DNA of 64,000 nt from Lewinella sp. IMCC34191 (GCF_003390935.1 NZ_QNQZ01000002.1:558001-622000), one strand, 5' to 3'. Counted from the stretch's first letter, positions 23,510 through 32,336 are shown. Numbers and translations: made by a program. Notes: generated by a model not told the origin, from the letters alone.

Positions 23510-26500
23510 TCACTGACAGTCAGCCGGCCGCGTTTCACTGAGGTAGACATCCACCTTCGCTCCGGTTTCCAGTTGTGCGCCGGCTCCCGGCTCGGTCCGC
23601 GTGATGTACGCCTCGTTCCGGTTGGCTACGTCACCGACCACGCGTCCGATCACCAGCTGGCTCCCGGTGATGGCGAATTCCGCCGTTCCGTATGTCTGAC
23701 AGCGGTAATCCTCCAGCCGGACATTGTCGCCGCGTCGCTGCGTGATGACGAAGTCGATCGTGCTGCCCATGGGTACGGTGACGCCCTTCCGCAGGTCCTC
23801 GTCGGTGATCTTGCGGTCGTCGTAGTACAGGTACAGGATGGTCCCGTCCTCCTGCTTGGCATCGAATTGCCGTTCCCGCACGCGGTACTTCAGATTCTTA
23901 ACCTTCAGTAGCCGGACGTACTGATTGTAATCGTAATTGCCCACCAGACCGGGAAGCGTAACGTCGGGGGCGTCGTCGCTCAGTACCGTCAGGTATACGG
24001 TCCGGTTGTTCTTGACACGGCTCCCGACGGGCGGTTGCTGCTGGACGACCAGTCCGGGCGGTTTTTCGGGGTCGAAAGTGCCGACCGTCACGTCCAGGTT
24101 AAGATCGTTGTCTTTGGCGAGGGCGCGCGCCTGTTCGATCTGCATCCCCTCGAAGGTCGGCAAAGCCATGCTTTCCCCGTGGTTGGTGTACCACTCCAGG
24201 CCGAATTTCAGTACCAGGAACAGCAGGGTGAAGAACAGCAGGGCGGCGGCCACATTCTTCAAAATGGTCGTTACCACGTTAGCTTTTTTTTTTGGGCGGC
24301 GGGGCGCAGGTGTAGTGTCTTTCAATGGTGGGGTGGCTACTGCGGGAGCGACCGTCGTGGCGGGGGGCAGCCCCTGTCGCTGCTTCCGTTCCTTGGCGAA
24401 ATCAAGGATAGCGGCGATAAACTGATAGGGCTGGTAACCGGCGATGGCAGCCTGATGGAAGATGGCCGTAGCCGGCGTGATGCCCGGCAGGCTGTTGACC
24501 TCGATCACGATCGTTTCCGCGCGGCCGTCTTCGTGCACCCGTACGAAGGCATCGATGCGGCAGTATCCGGTGACGTCGAGGATACGGGCGGCCTTCTCGA
24601 GGTCGCGTTTGACCTGCGAAGCCACTTGCTCGTAATCGTACTGACCGTAGGCCAGCCGCGCCGGAGTGAGGTTTTGCCCCTCCCCGGCCAGGAATTTTTC
24701 CTCCAGGCTCAGGATCTCTCCCCCGGCCAGGGCCTCGCTGGGTTCAAATACCTCGTATCGGATCTCGCCGTCGGGCCCGTAATGGGTGAGCATGCCGCCG
24801 GTGATCTCCAGGAATTTCGCAGACCCTTCGGCCGTGATCGGCGATTCGAAGAGGATGGTGCTCTTACCCAACGGCCACTCTTCCTGATCACCCAGTTTCA
24901 GGGTCCGACGCGCCGCCTGTTCGGCCGGGCCACCCGGATCGAAAGTCAGCGTGCAGTAAGCCGCCAGCTGCTCGCGGTTGCGCAGGAGGAGTACGGCGGA
25001 ACTACAGCCGTCATCCACCGGCTTGGCGATGATGGGGAAACCAAAGCATTCTTCCACCCGGTTCATGAAGCCCTTGGCGTTGAGCTGGTAGTCCTGCCGG
25101 CTGGCCAGGAGCTGTTCGGTCACCGGCAAACCACCGTCGTAGAGGGCATGCAGGGTTTCGTACTTATCGATGGTGACCGAGGAGCTTTCGGGGCTGGAGC
25201 CGTTGTAGGGCAGGCCCAGCTTTTCGAGCTTCCGCTGTACCTGACCGTCTTCTCCCGGCCGGCCGTGCAGGGCAATGAAGACCAGGTCGACCCGGTCGGG
25301 CAGGGCGGATAAGGGCACGAAGTCCGGGTGGAAGACCACGTCCGGATCGGCGTAACGGGCGGTGATGTCCCGGCAGGCGTCCCGGATCTCGCGGATCACC
25401 GGGTGTTCCTCCTGTTTGATCAGTTTGTCGCGGATATCGTCCGCGTTGTCCTTCAGCAGCAGATTGATGGGCAGCTGGTACACGACGAAGTCTTCCCCCT
25501 CGTGGGAGTCGTCAATCGGAGCCGTCAGGAAAATGGGTAATGGGCGGAACCGCTCGCTAGAACTAAGCTTTTCATACACGTTACGACCGGATTCCACACT
25601 TATGTGGCGCTCAAAACTCGTTCCACCCAGCATGACCGCGACACGCTCTTTTTCACCTGCGCTCGCCGCCAAATCGTCTAATTCGCCATCGAGTTGCTCC
25701 ATCAGCTCCGTATACCGGTGCTCCTGCAGGCTGGTGCGGATGATGTACGTCAGGAACTGGGAAGGGCTCAGGCCGATCTCGGCCGCCTGGTGGAAGAAGA
25801 ACGACGAGGGCATCATGCCGCTGGTCGTATTCGGATCGTTGAGGTAGATGTTGCCGTCGGCGGTGTAAAATCCGTCGATGCGCGCGTAGACGTGAAATCC
25901 GAGCTGTTCGAACAGCCGCTCCGTCTCGATGCGGATGCGCTGGATGGCATCGCTCGGCAGATCGATGGGGGTGACCTTACGGCTGCGCCCCGGCAGGTAT
26001 TTGCTTCGGTAATCGAAAAGATCGCCTTCGAATTTGACGATCTCGGTCGGTGGGAGCGCCACTACCCCACCGTCGGGCTTGCGCAGGACGATGGTGGAAA
26101 ACTCCCGCCCGTCGATGAAGCCCTCGATGATGACCCGCTGCTCGGTCTGGTGTCCTTCCAGCAAGACCAGGGGGTGGCCCCCGTCGGCGGCGGCGCTTTC
26201 CAGGTACTCGTGCAGGTCGTCGGGCGTGTAGATCGTGAGCCGGTGATCGCCGCGCTGGGCGTCCAGTGGAAAAGCGATACCGTCGCGGAGGTCGCTGACC
26301 TTACGGACGTACTCGATGCGATCCTCTGCGGACTGCTCGGCATAATCGGAAAGCAGGACGGCCTCCCGGAAGAAAGCGGCGTTTACGGCCCGCTCGAAGC
26401 CGGTGAGTCCCTCTTCTTCTTTGAGGATCGCCACGCCGATGCTGCTGCCCTGCCGCGCGGGGCGGACCACCATGGGCCAGCCGATCTTCTCCACGGAGTC

Positions 26501-27070
26501 CGCAAACAGCTGCTCGATGGGGGTCGTGCCGAGCTCCTCTTTTTCAATAACCAGGATGGGAGGAGAAGGAAAGCCATCGCGGGCCATCATTTCCTTTTGA
26601 ACGGCCTTATCCATGCCGATCTCGCTGGCCTCTACGCCGCTGCCGGTATAGGGTACGCCGGCGTACTCCAGTTCGCGCTGTAGCTGGCCATCTTCGCCGT
26701 ACTCCCCGTGCAGGGCCAGGAAGGCGATGTCAATCAGCTGCGGTAATTCCTCGCGGCGGATACGACGGCCGACGTGGCTGCCCATTTCTTCCAGCTCCAG
26801 CTCGTCCTTGGGGCCGAGACTTTCCTGGTACACCTGGAATCCATGGCGACTCTCGGGCGCCAACGAAACAGGGGGGAAGAAATCCCGGATGCTGCCACGG
26901 TAGAGATACTGCCAGTCCAGCAGGTACCATCGCTTATAGCTGTCGACAAAGATGGGGACCGGCTCGAAGAGGGACTTATCGAGGTTATCGTACACCGTCC
27001 GCCCCCCGGCAAAGGAGATCTCACGTTCCCGGGAGGGGCCGCCGAAAAAGATGCCTACTTTAATACTCAT
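23510..27070 (-). CDS. ddl: Double D-alanine-D-alanine ligase fused to TM segment and three PASTA domains
   Basis: A 1186-residue protein. Residues 1-455 are a Ddl module (FFGGPSREREISFAGGRTVY, LHGEYGEDGQLQRELEYAG, then an ATP-grasp part); 475-895 are a second Ddl module (MLGGTSFERHISVESGRNVY, LHGRPGEDGQVQRKLEKLG). Module 1 has Arg203 (VVRPARQGSSIGV) where Ddl has the ATP-binding Lys, and Asp412/Asn414 in NDPNTTSGM where the metal-binding Glu is expected. Module 2 keeps Lys683 (IIAKPVDDG) and the canonical EVNSLPG (Glu857, Asn859). A Pro-rich linker (900-930), one membrane span (about 937-956) and three PASTA repeats (about 967-1031, 1035-1112, 1115-1182) follow. In related bacteria ddl and a PASTA gene are separate neighbours. 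Predicted role: cell-wall D-Ala-D-Ala synthesis in the cytoplasm, tethered to a peptidoglycan-sensing periplasmic tail. Confidence 0.9.
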   Translation of the reverse strand: MSIKVGIFFGGPSREREISFAGGRTVYDNLDKSLFEPVPIFVDSYKRWYLLDWQYLYRGSIRDFFPPVSLAPESRHGFQVYQESLGPKDELELEEMGSHVGRRIRREELPQLIDIAFLALHGEYGEDGQLQRELEYAGVPYTGSGVEASEIGMDKAVQKEMMARDGFPSPPILVIEKEELGTTPIEQLFADSVEKIGWPMVVRPARQGSSIGVAILKEEEGLTGFERAVNAAFFREAVLLSDYAEQSAEDRIEYVRKVSDLRDGIAFPLDAQRGDHRLTIYTPDDLHEYLESAAADGGHPLVLLEGHQTEQRVIIEGFIDGREFSTIVLRKPDGGVVALPPTEIVKFEGDLFDYRSKYLPGRSRKVTPIDLPSDAIQRIRIETERLFEQLGFHVYARIDGFYTADGNIYLNDPNTTSGMMPSSFFFHQAAEIGLSPSQFLTYIIRTSLQEHRYTELMEQLDGELDDLAASAGEKERVAVMLGGTSFERHISVESGRNVYEKLSSSERFRPLPIFLTAPIDDSHEGEDFVVYQLPINLLLKDNADDIRDKLIKQEEHPVIREIRDACRDITARYADPDVVFHPDFVPLSALPDRVDLVFIALHGRPGEDGQVQRKLEKLGLPYNGSSPESSSVTIDKYETLHALYDGGLPVTEQLLASRQDYQLNAKGFMNRVEECFGFPIIAKPVDDGCSSAVLLLRNREQLAAYCTLTFDPGGPAEQAARRTLKLGDQEEWPLGKSTILFESPITAEGSAKFLEITGGMLTHYGPDGEIRYEVFEPSEALAGGEILSLEEKFLAGEGQNLTPARLAYGQYDYEQVASQVKRDLEKAARILDVTGYCRIDAFVRVHEDGRAETIVIEVNSLPGITPATAIFHQAAIAGYQPYQFIAAILDFAKERKQRQGLPPATTVAPAVATPPLKDTTPAPRRPKKKANVVTTILKNVAAALLFFTLLFLVLKFGLEWYTNHGESMALPTFEGMQIEQARALAKDNDLNLDVTVGTFDPEKPPGLVVQQQPPVGSRVKNNRTVYLTVLSDDAPDVTLPGLVGNYDYNQYVRLLKVKNLKYRVRERQFDAKQEDGTILYLYYDDRKITDEDLRKGVTVPMGSTIDFVITQRRGDNVRLEDYRCQTYGTAEFAITGSQLVIGRVVGDVANRNEAYITRTEPGAGAQLETGAKVDVYLSETRPADCQ

Positions 27071-27153
27071 ACACTGCTTTGAAGGGGGGCCGCGAAGTTA
27101 ACGCATCCGGCATACAAAGCTTAACGGTTCTTTAGGGCGGATTTATTACATGG

Positions 27154-27594
27154 CTACCGCAACCGCATGGGCGGCAATTCTTCCCCGGGATGAAAGACGA
27201 AACTCATCTCCTCAAATCGCGGGGCCCGAAACCAGCTTTGGAGCGGGCGACTCAGGGCGTAGGGCTCGGCGGGCAGTCCCAGCCAGTTCGTGTCCAGGTC
27301 CCCGTTGTCGTTGACATCTTGAAAGACGGCGATGGCGTAACGCTTGTTTACGGTCAGGTTATCGATGCGAACCTGCGCCTCTCCGACGTGGCGTACGGGT
27401 TGGTGAATGAGCCGGGCGCGTTCCCGGTCGAGAAAATCGTCTTCTGATTCGTAAACGCCAATCCACAGCGTCCCCGCATTGGTGACGATATTTTCGATCC
27501 GGACGTCGAGCGTGCCCTTATCCGGCCGCGCCCCGAAGGTGACCGGCGCGGGTGGTAGGGTAAGGAAAGGCATCAGGCAGAGTATCCACTTCAT
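27154..27594 (-). CDS. DUF2141 domain-containing secreted protein
   Basis: The ATG at 27594 gives 146 residues with a signal peptide (MKWILCLMPFLTLPPAPV). The mature part matches DUF2141: LDVRIENIVTNAGTLWIGVY, KRYAIAVFQDVNDNGDLDTN, LGLPAEPYALS and FHPGEELPPMRLR. Small beta-sandwich proteins of this kind are frequent in Bacteroidota and their role is unknown. The gene follows the HtrA protease on the same strand, 85 bases further, but a terminator lies in between (27613-27646), so it probably has its own promoter. Confidence 0.87.
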   Translation of the reverse strand: MKWILCLMPFLTLPPAPVTFGARPDKGTLDVRIENIVTNAGTLWIGVYESEDDFLDRERARLIHQPVRHVGEAQVRIDNLTVNKRYAIAVFQDVNDNGDLDTNWLGLPAEPYALSRPLQSWFRAPRFEEMSFVFHPGEELPPMRLR

Positions 27595-27612
27595 GGTACC
27601 CCCATAAACAAA

Positions 27613-27646
27613 GCGGGCGACCCCTTTGTGAAGAGGAATCGCCCGC
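27613..27646 (-). terminator. Intrinsic terminator after the HtrA protease gene
   Basis: Minus-strand stem GCGGGCGA (27639-27646) / TCGCCCGC (27613-27620) with inner pairing CCTCTT/AAAGGGG, then TTTGTTT. The stem lies inside the leader of the DUF2141 gene. Confidence 0.7.
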
Positions 27647-27679
27647 GTCTTTACGTTTGGTCGGTTATGCGGCCGCCGT

Positions 27680-29197
27680 CTACTTGACGATGGCGTAGTT
27701 GACCGTCTTTTCCGGATTGTCGGGGTAAAAACCCTCCAGGGTGACGGCACCGCGGCTTACCTCCAGCAGTCGCTGCAGTTGCTCGACATCCTTGACGGAG
27801 CGGCCATTCACCTTCGTGAGGATGAAGCCGGGGCGGACACGGGTCTGTTCGGCGAGCAGCCCGTTACCGAGATCGGCTACGGCTACCCCGCCCTCGATGT
27901 TGAGCTCTTCGGCGTAATCTTCGTCCAGATTCTCGAAGTCGGCACCCAGGTCGGCATAGACCTCGGGCGTTTCTTCGGGCAGAATGACGTCGGTGGTGCC
28001 GTTGCTGTTCTTCAGGCGAACTTTAAAGTCCTGCAGATCACCGTCGCGCTCCACGCTGATGGTCACCTCGTCACCGGGCCGGCGGCGACCGAGTTGCTCG
28101 AGCAGGGTACTGCTGCGGAAAGTCTTGACGCCGTCGACGGCAACGATCACGTCACCGTTCTGGATGCCTGCTTCCTGGGCGGCGCTACCTTCCATCACTT
28201 CGGCTACGTAGACACCATTGTTGCGGTCGATATCCAGTTTACCGGCACTGGCGGTATTAAGCTGCTGGATGCGGGCTCCGAGCAGACCCCGCTGAACTAC
28301 ACCGTATTCGCGCAGGTCTTCGGCTACCTTCTTCACGATGGCACTGGGTACGGCGAAGCTGTAGCCGGCAAAAACGCCGGTCGGGCTGCTAATGGCCGTA
28401 TTGATGCCGATGAGGTCACCGTTCTGGTTGACGAGGGCGCCTCCACTGTTACCGGGGTTGACGACGGCGTCAGTCTGGATGAAGGATTCGATGGCCAGGT
28501 CGCCACCACTGCGGCGTACGATGTCGATGCTGCGGCCCTTGGCGGATACGATACCCGCGGTAACGGTACTCGTCAGGCTGAAGGGGTTACCGACGGCTAC
28601 GACCCACTCCCCGATTTTGACGTCATCGCTGTTGGCGAATTTGATGGTGGGCAGGTCGGTTTCGTCGATTTTAATCAGGGCGATATCGGTGGTCGGGTCC
28701 GTACCGATCACTTTCGCGGTATAGGTACGCTCGTCGTTGAGAATGACTTCGAGTTCTTCGGCGTCGGCTACGACGTGGTTATTGGATACAATGTAACCGT
28801 CGCTGCTGACGATAACACCGGATCCGCTGCCCTGCTGGAGGGGCATTTCGCCACCGTCACCACCACGGGGGTTACCGAACAGGTCGCGGAAGGCGTCCGG
28901 AATCTGGTCGGGGTCGATGTTGCCGAAGGGCGTCTGTACACTGCCGCGGCCACCCATGGACTTGGAGGCTTTGATGTGCACGACGGCAGGCAGGGCGCGA
29001 TCGGCCGCTACGACGAAGCCGTCGGTCGGCGCGGGCACCACGCGGGTGTTCGGTGCACTGGCGAAATTGGCAAAACTGGAGGGGGTGTTCGCTACTTCAA
29101 CGTAGCGCGTATCGCCCCAACCCAGATAGTTGGCGCCACCGAGGGCGATCAACCCACCGAGTACGGCGACAAATACGATCAAGAGAAATTTTTTCAT
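27680..29197 (-). CDS. HtrA/DegP-type periplasmic serine protease
   Basis: A 505-residue protein with N-terminal signal/anchor (residues 4-22), a trypsin-like domain and two PDZ domains. The catalytic triad is clear: His141 (VSNNHVVADA), Asp171 (TTDIALIKI) and Ser251 (NPGNSGGALVN). PDZ1 is around 300-395 (LGARIQQL, NGVYVAEVMEGSAAQEAGI), and PDZ2 is around 415-500 (VADLGNGLLAEQTRVRPGFI). It degrades or refolds damaged envelope proteins. Upstream (29198-29320) I see no strong promoter; the terminator is at 27613. All family residues are present, so activity is expected. Confidence 0.94.
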   Translation of the reverse strand: MKKFLLIVFVAVLGGLIALGGANYLGWGDTRYVEVANTPSSFANFASAPNTRVVPAPTDGFVVAADRALPAVVHIKASKSMGGRGSVQTPFGNIDPDQIPDAFRDLFGNPRGGDGGEMPLQQGSGSGVIVSSDGYIVSNNHVVADAEELEVILNDERTYTAKVIGTDPTTDIALIKIDETDLPTIKFANSDDVKIGEWVVAVGNPFSLTSTVTAGIVSAKGRSIDIVRRSGGDLAIESFIQTDAVVNPGNSGGALVNQNGDLIGINTAISSPTGVFAGYSFAVPSAIVKKVAEDLREYGVVQRGLLGARIQQLNTASAGKLDIDRNNGVYVAEVMEGSAAQEAGIQNGDVIVAVDGVKTFRSSTLLEQLGRRRPGDEVTISVERDGDLQDFKVRLKNSNGTTDVILPEETPEVYADLGADFENLDEDYAEELNIEGGVAVADLGNGLLAEQTRVRPGFILTKVNGRSVKDVEQLQRLLEVSRGAVTLEGFYPDNPEKTVNYAIVK

Positions 29198-30051
29198 GGG
29201 ACTATTTTATTAATTCGGCGTGTCTCGACAAACTTGGCCGAAAGCACGGTATTAAGACGATTGTACCATTCAATTGGTTGGTTATCCGCCCGGTTCTTAA
29301 CAGTCTTTAACGGGGGTGGGTTAAATGGTGAATGGGTGAGGGACTGAATTCGTGAATTTGCTGCCGCACATGGTCGTATCGTCCCGGAGCCGGAGGGGGT
29401 TTGGACCCTGCGGTCTTCAATAGTCGCCTGCCCAGCGGAGCTGGTCCGCCGACGGGTCGCTCGTGGGAGGATTGAATTCGTGAAGGAGTGAATTGGTGAA
29501 TTTGCTGCCGCACATGGTCGTATCGTCTCGGAGCCGGAGGGGGCTTGACCCTGCGGTCTTCAATAGTCGCCTGCCCAGCGGAGCTGGTCCGCCGACGGGT
29601 CGCTCGTGGGAGGACTGAATTCGTGAAGGAGTGAATTGGTGAATTTGCTGCCGCATACCATGGTATCACCTCGGGCTGAAAACCGCTCGAACTTCGGGCG
29701 TAGCAAAGGCTCTGCGGGCCAATTCTCCGACGGATACTATCCCGACCGCCCATTCACGAATTCACTAATCCAGTAATTCACGAATTCACCCAACCAGCAT
29801 AACCCCAACCGAAAATCGCTCGACCGTCGGGCATAGCGGAGGCTCCGCAAGCCAAGTTTCCGACGGATACTATCCCGACCGCCCATTCACGAATTCACTA
29901 ATCCAGTAATTCACAAATTCACCCAACCAGCATAACCCCAACCGAAAATCGCTCGACCGTCGGGCATAGCGGAGGCTCCGCAAGCCAAGTTTCCGACGGA
30001 TACTATCCCGACCGCCCATTCACGAATTCACTAATCCAGCAATTCACAAAT
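29198..30051. other. Long repeat-only intergenic region
   Basis: An 854-bp gap between the HtrA gene and the gliding-type gene with no credible coding sequence. It consists of the ~144-bp tandem repeat (29352-29655), a diverged partial copy (about 29660-29743) and the 133-bp tandem repeat (29744 onward). Only about 29198-29340 is free of repeats. Confidence 0.85.
29352..29655. repeat. Tandem repeat A, period 143-144 bp
   Basis: Units begin GTGAATTTGCTGCCGCA at 29352, 29496 and 29639 (third truncated after about 17 bases). Each unit carries one inverted copy of the dispersed hairpin element (29425-29459 and 29569-29602) and one GTGAATT cluster. Copies differ at only a few positions. Confidence 0.9.
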
Positions 30052-30085
30052 TCACCTAACCAGCGTAACCCCACCCGAAAATCGC
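29744..30085. repeat. Tandem repeat B, period 133 bp, copying a gene 3' end
   Basis: Units begin GACCGCCCATTCACGAATTC at 29744, 29877 and 30010. The third unit runs into the coding sequence ending at 30052. About 35 bases in each earlier unit (29786-29820 and 29919-29953) match the last codons and stop of that gene, reading RFSVGVMLVG-stop where the gene reads RFSGGVTLVR-stop. Confidence 0.9.
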
Positions 30086-31707
30086 TTTTCCCTACCGTTC
30101 CGGAAGGCGATGAGCATGGTGTAGACGAAGTAGCCCGACGGCATGTCCCCGCCGTCCCAGCCCGCGCCCCGGTACACGCTATTCCCCCAGCGGTCGAATA
30201 CCTGCATGTCCACGGATTCAATCAACTCGCCGGCGGCAAAGGGCTGAAAGAGGTCGTTGCGCCCGTCGGCGTTGGGGCTAAAAGCATTGGGGATGAAGAT
30301 GTCAAAACTGGAGAGCTGCAGGAGCACCAGGCTGTCGCAGCCCAGGGAGGAGGTGAACGTGAGGGGATAATCGCCCGCTGCCCGGAAGCCGTAGTCGCCG
30401 ATTTCAAAAAGTTCCCCATTTAGTACCGAAGCCGTCAGGGTATCGTAGGTGTCGCCGATGACCTCGAGTTGCAGATCGACAATACTGTCGCAGCCAAAAC
30501 GAGTGGCAAAGGTGTCCACGTAGTCGCCGCTTTCAATCAGGCGTCGGTCGCCGAAAAGGTAGCTGTCGTCCTCGCAAATTGCTACCCGGGCCGGCGTGCG
30601 AAAGGTGGGGATGCGATACGCATAAGCTTCGGTAAGCCGACAGCTCTGCTCGTCGGTGATCCGTACCTGGTAGCTACCCTCTCCGTAGTGGCGTGACAGG
30701 GTTGCCTCCGTTTCTCCCGCCAAGGCCCTGCCCTCCAGGTACCACTGGTAGTCGTACGCCGAGTTGAAGGGCACGGTGAGCGTGAAGTCCGGACTACAGG
30801 GATGCTCCAGTTCGGTAATACGGAGTTCGAATACCTCTAAGTCCGCCAGCAGCAGGTTATCGAAGAAATAGTAGGTACTAACGGAACTGTAGGTGGCGCT
30901 GCAATCCGGCCCGATGGCGATCGCGCGGATGTTTTCTTCGGGGATGATTTCGATGGAGGCTTTGACCCACGTATTCCTGCCCCCGCCGGAGACGCGCACC
31001 TCCCCCAGCTTTTTCCAGTTCGGGCCGTTGGTCGGGCACCCAAAGGCCTCGTTGCCCGTACCGAAGGGCAGGTAGTCACAGTCCGTGGTGCCAAAAAAAG
31101 AAACGTTGATCGGGGGGGATTGCTGCGCGTCCACGAAGCCGACGTCGAATTCGAAACGGTAGGAAGTGCCGGCGAGCAAGGGACGAAGGAGGCAGGCCCC
31201 GGCGTATTCCTTCCAATTCGTTTCCGGCATGCCTTGCTGCAACACCCGGCCGTCGCGAAAGCCCATGATGCCATCGCCATCGGGAAAAGGCTGCGGAGGG
31301 GGAAATTCATCCCACCCCATCCAACCACAGGTATTAATGTAGTCCGTAGTCGGCTCGGAGGCCTGGATCCAGGTCTCCGCGCAGTCCAGCTGGCTTCTCG
31401 AGAAGGGGCAGCAGTTCATCTCCTCAAAGGAGGGGTTGGGAATGAGCGACTTGGGCTCGATCACCTGGCACGCGCAGTCGGGGTCGTTGAGGTCTACGAG
31501 CGTGTCGGCGTCGTCGTCCAGGCCGTTATCGCAGATTTCCTGGGCGGCTAGCAGGCACGGTAGCAGCCAGCACACGAGCAGCCATACCGTCTTACCGGAT
31601 AGCGGCCGCTTCCGTCCTCCTGTACTGCGCTGTTTTTGCCGGGGTACCACGAAGACAAGATAGCTTACCCCGGTTCCTTGCGCAATAGGTCGGCTTGAGG
31701 TGCTCAT
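30052..31707 (-). CDS. Secreted protein with CHU_C/gliding-motility C-terminal domain (T9SS type B)
   Basis: A 551-residue protein. The last 85 residues are the gliding-motility-associated C-terminal domain: FIPNAFSPNADGRNDLFQPF, MQVFDRWGNSVYRG, WDGGDMPSGYFVYTM, ending in GGVTLVR. The N-terminal part has ICDNGLDDDADTLVDLNDPD, a thrombospondin-3-like calcium-binding motif, followed by a Cys-rich region and a beta-sandwich-like domain near 110-290. The signal peptide (KTVWLLVCWLLPCLLAAQ) begins about residue 39, so the first 38 residues are odd; a GTG at 31650 would give a normal signal length. Secretion through type IX is expected, with surface or released fate. The gene's 3' end has been duplicated twice downstream. 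Confidence 0.86.
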   Translation of the reverse strand: MSTSSRPIAQGTGVSYLVFVVPRQKQRSTGGRKRPLSGKTVWLLVCWLLPCLLAAQEICDNGLDDDADTLVDLNDPDCACQVIEPKSLIPNPSFEEMNCCPFSRSQLDCAETWIQASEPTTDYINTCGWMGWDEFPPPQPFPDGDGIMGFRDGRVLQQGMPETNWKEYAGACLLRPLLAGTSYRFEFDVGFVDAQQSPPINVSFFGTTDCDYLPFGTGNEAFGCPTNGPNWKKLGEVRVSGGGRNTWVKASIEIIPEENIRAIAIGPDCSATYSSVSTYYFFDNLLLADLEVFELRITELEHPCSPDFTLTVPFNSAYDYQWYLEGRALAGETEATLSRHYGEGSYQVRITDEQSCRLTEAYAYRIPTFRTPARVAICEDDSYLFGDRRLIESGDYVDTFATRFGCDSIVDLQLEVIGDTYDTLTASVLNGELFEIGDYGFRAAGDYPLTFTSSLGCDSLVLLQLSSFDIFIPNAFSPNADGRNDLFQPFAAGELIESVDMQVFDRWGNSVYRGAGWDGGDMPSGYFVYTMLIAFRNGREKRFSGGVTLVR

Positions 31708-31717
31708 GGGTCGGGGA

Positions 31718-31811
31718 CCTGCGGATCGTGGAGCTCATGGGTGGAGGACCTCAGGTCCGACCTTACCTGCGGATCGTGGAGCTTATGGGTGGAGGACCTC
31801 AGGTCCGACCT
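31718..31811. repeat. Tandem pair of 47-bp units with hairpin
   Basis: ACCTGCGGATCGTGGAGC starts at 31718 and again at 31765. Each unit contains the perfect dyad GGACCT-C-AGGTCC. A third, partial version (GTGCTCATGGGTCGGGGACC) lies just to the left. Confidence 0.85.
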
Positions 31812-31827
31812 TGCCTATGAATCGTGT

Positions 31828-32092
31828 TTTGGGTTCACACAGATTTACACCGATTCGCTTCGCTCGGGCACGGATGTGCACAGATTATTGCAGGACTCCG
31901 GATATCACGGATTATTGAATGCGCTGCGCGCCTCCGCTGGCCCCTGAGTTCCGGAGCTCCGCCTCCGGTCGGTACTGTGCCACCTGCAAAGCACACTGAA
32001 GTGTGAAATCGGGTGGAAATGGATCTCCCCCACCCGGCACCAGTGCCCCGCGAGCGAAGCGAGCAGAGCCGATTAAGAAATCCGTGAAAATC
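31828..32092. repeat. Imperfect long inverted repeat
   Basis: The left arm (31828-31877) begins TTTTGGG and contains CACAGATTT, CACCGATT and CGCTTCGCTCG in that order. The right arm (32041-32092), read on the minus strand, has TTTTGGG, CACAGATTTTCAC, GATT and CGCTTCGCTCG in the same order, with small gaps. The 165 bp between hold a CCGGAG...CTCCGG hairpin. No open frame of worth. It could be a decayed small mobile element, without proof. Confidence 0.5.
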
Positions 32093-32105
32093 TGTGCCCA
32101 AAATC

Positions 32106-32252
32106 TGCGAAATCGGTGTTGAGCATCCCCCCCACGAGCGAAGCGAGCAAAGCAAAGCAAACCATGAAATACGTGCTCAAACCGCCGAAGGCACCCGCAA
32201 AGCGAACCTGCGAAATCAGTGTTGAGTATCCCGCTCACGAGCGAAGCGAGCA
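32106..32252. repeat. Two 44-bp direct copies 103 bp apart
   Basis: TGCGAAATCGGTGTTGAGCA at 32106 and TGCGAAATCAGTGTTGAGTA at 32209, each leading to CACGAGCGAAGCGAGCA. The word GCGAGCGAAGCGAGC also appears at about 32049 and a variant at about 61335. Confidence 0.75.
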
Positions 32253-32257
32253 GACCC

Positions 32258-32302
32258 AAGCGGCAGCTATTCACCCATTCACTGATTCACCAATTCAACA
32301 AC
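32258..32302 (+). repeat. Dispersed GCGGCAGC + ATTCAC-cluster element
   Basis: AGCGGCAGC is followed by TTCACCCATTCACTGATTCA-type words. The same order of GCGGCAGC and several ATTCAC words occurs at 61358-61405 and, inverted, three times in tandem repeat A. All lie just beyond a gene's 3' end. Confidence 0.6.
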
Positions 32303-32336
32303 TAAAAAGCCCCCACTCCACACCGGGAGCAGGGGC
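32303..32336 (-). terminator. Intrinsic terminator after clpB
   Basis: Minus-strand stem GCCCCTGCTCC / GGAGTGGGGGC with loop CGGTGT (32309-32336) then TTTTT (32304-32308), 29 bases after the clpB stop. Confidence 0.88.

Noticed and set aside
24035..26683. Two long plus-strand frames opposite the Ddl fusion gene
   Set aside because: Shadows of the Ddl modules; no recognisable motifs.
27779..29347. 522-residue plus-strand frame opposite the HtrA protease
   Set aside because: Shadow frame of the protease gene; low-complexity composition and no domains.
29417..29753. Minus-strand frames of 79-148 residues in the repeat region
   Set aside because: They are translations of tandem repeats with no relation to known proteins.
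31741..31947. Plus-strand 68-72-residue frames such as WRTSGPTLPADRGAYG
   Set aside because: Peptide repetition comes from the 47-bp DNA repeat.
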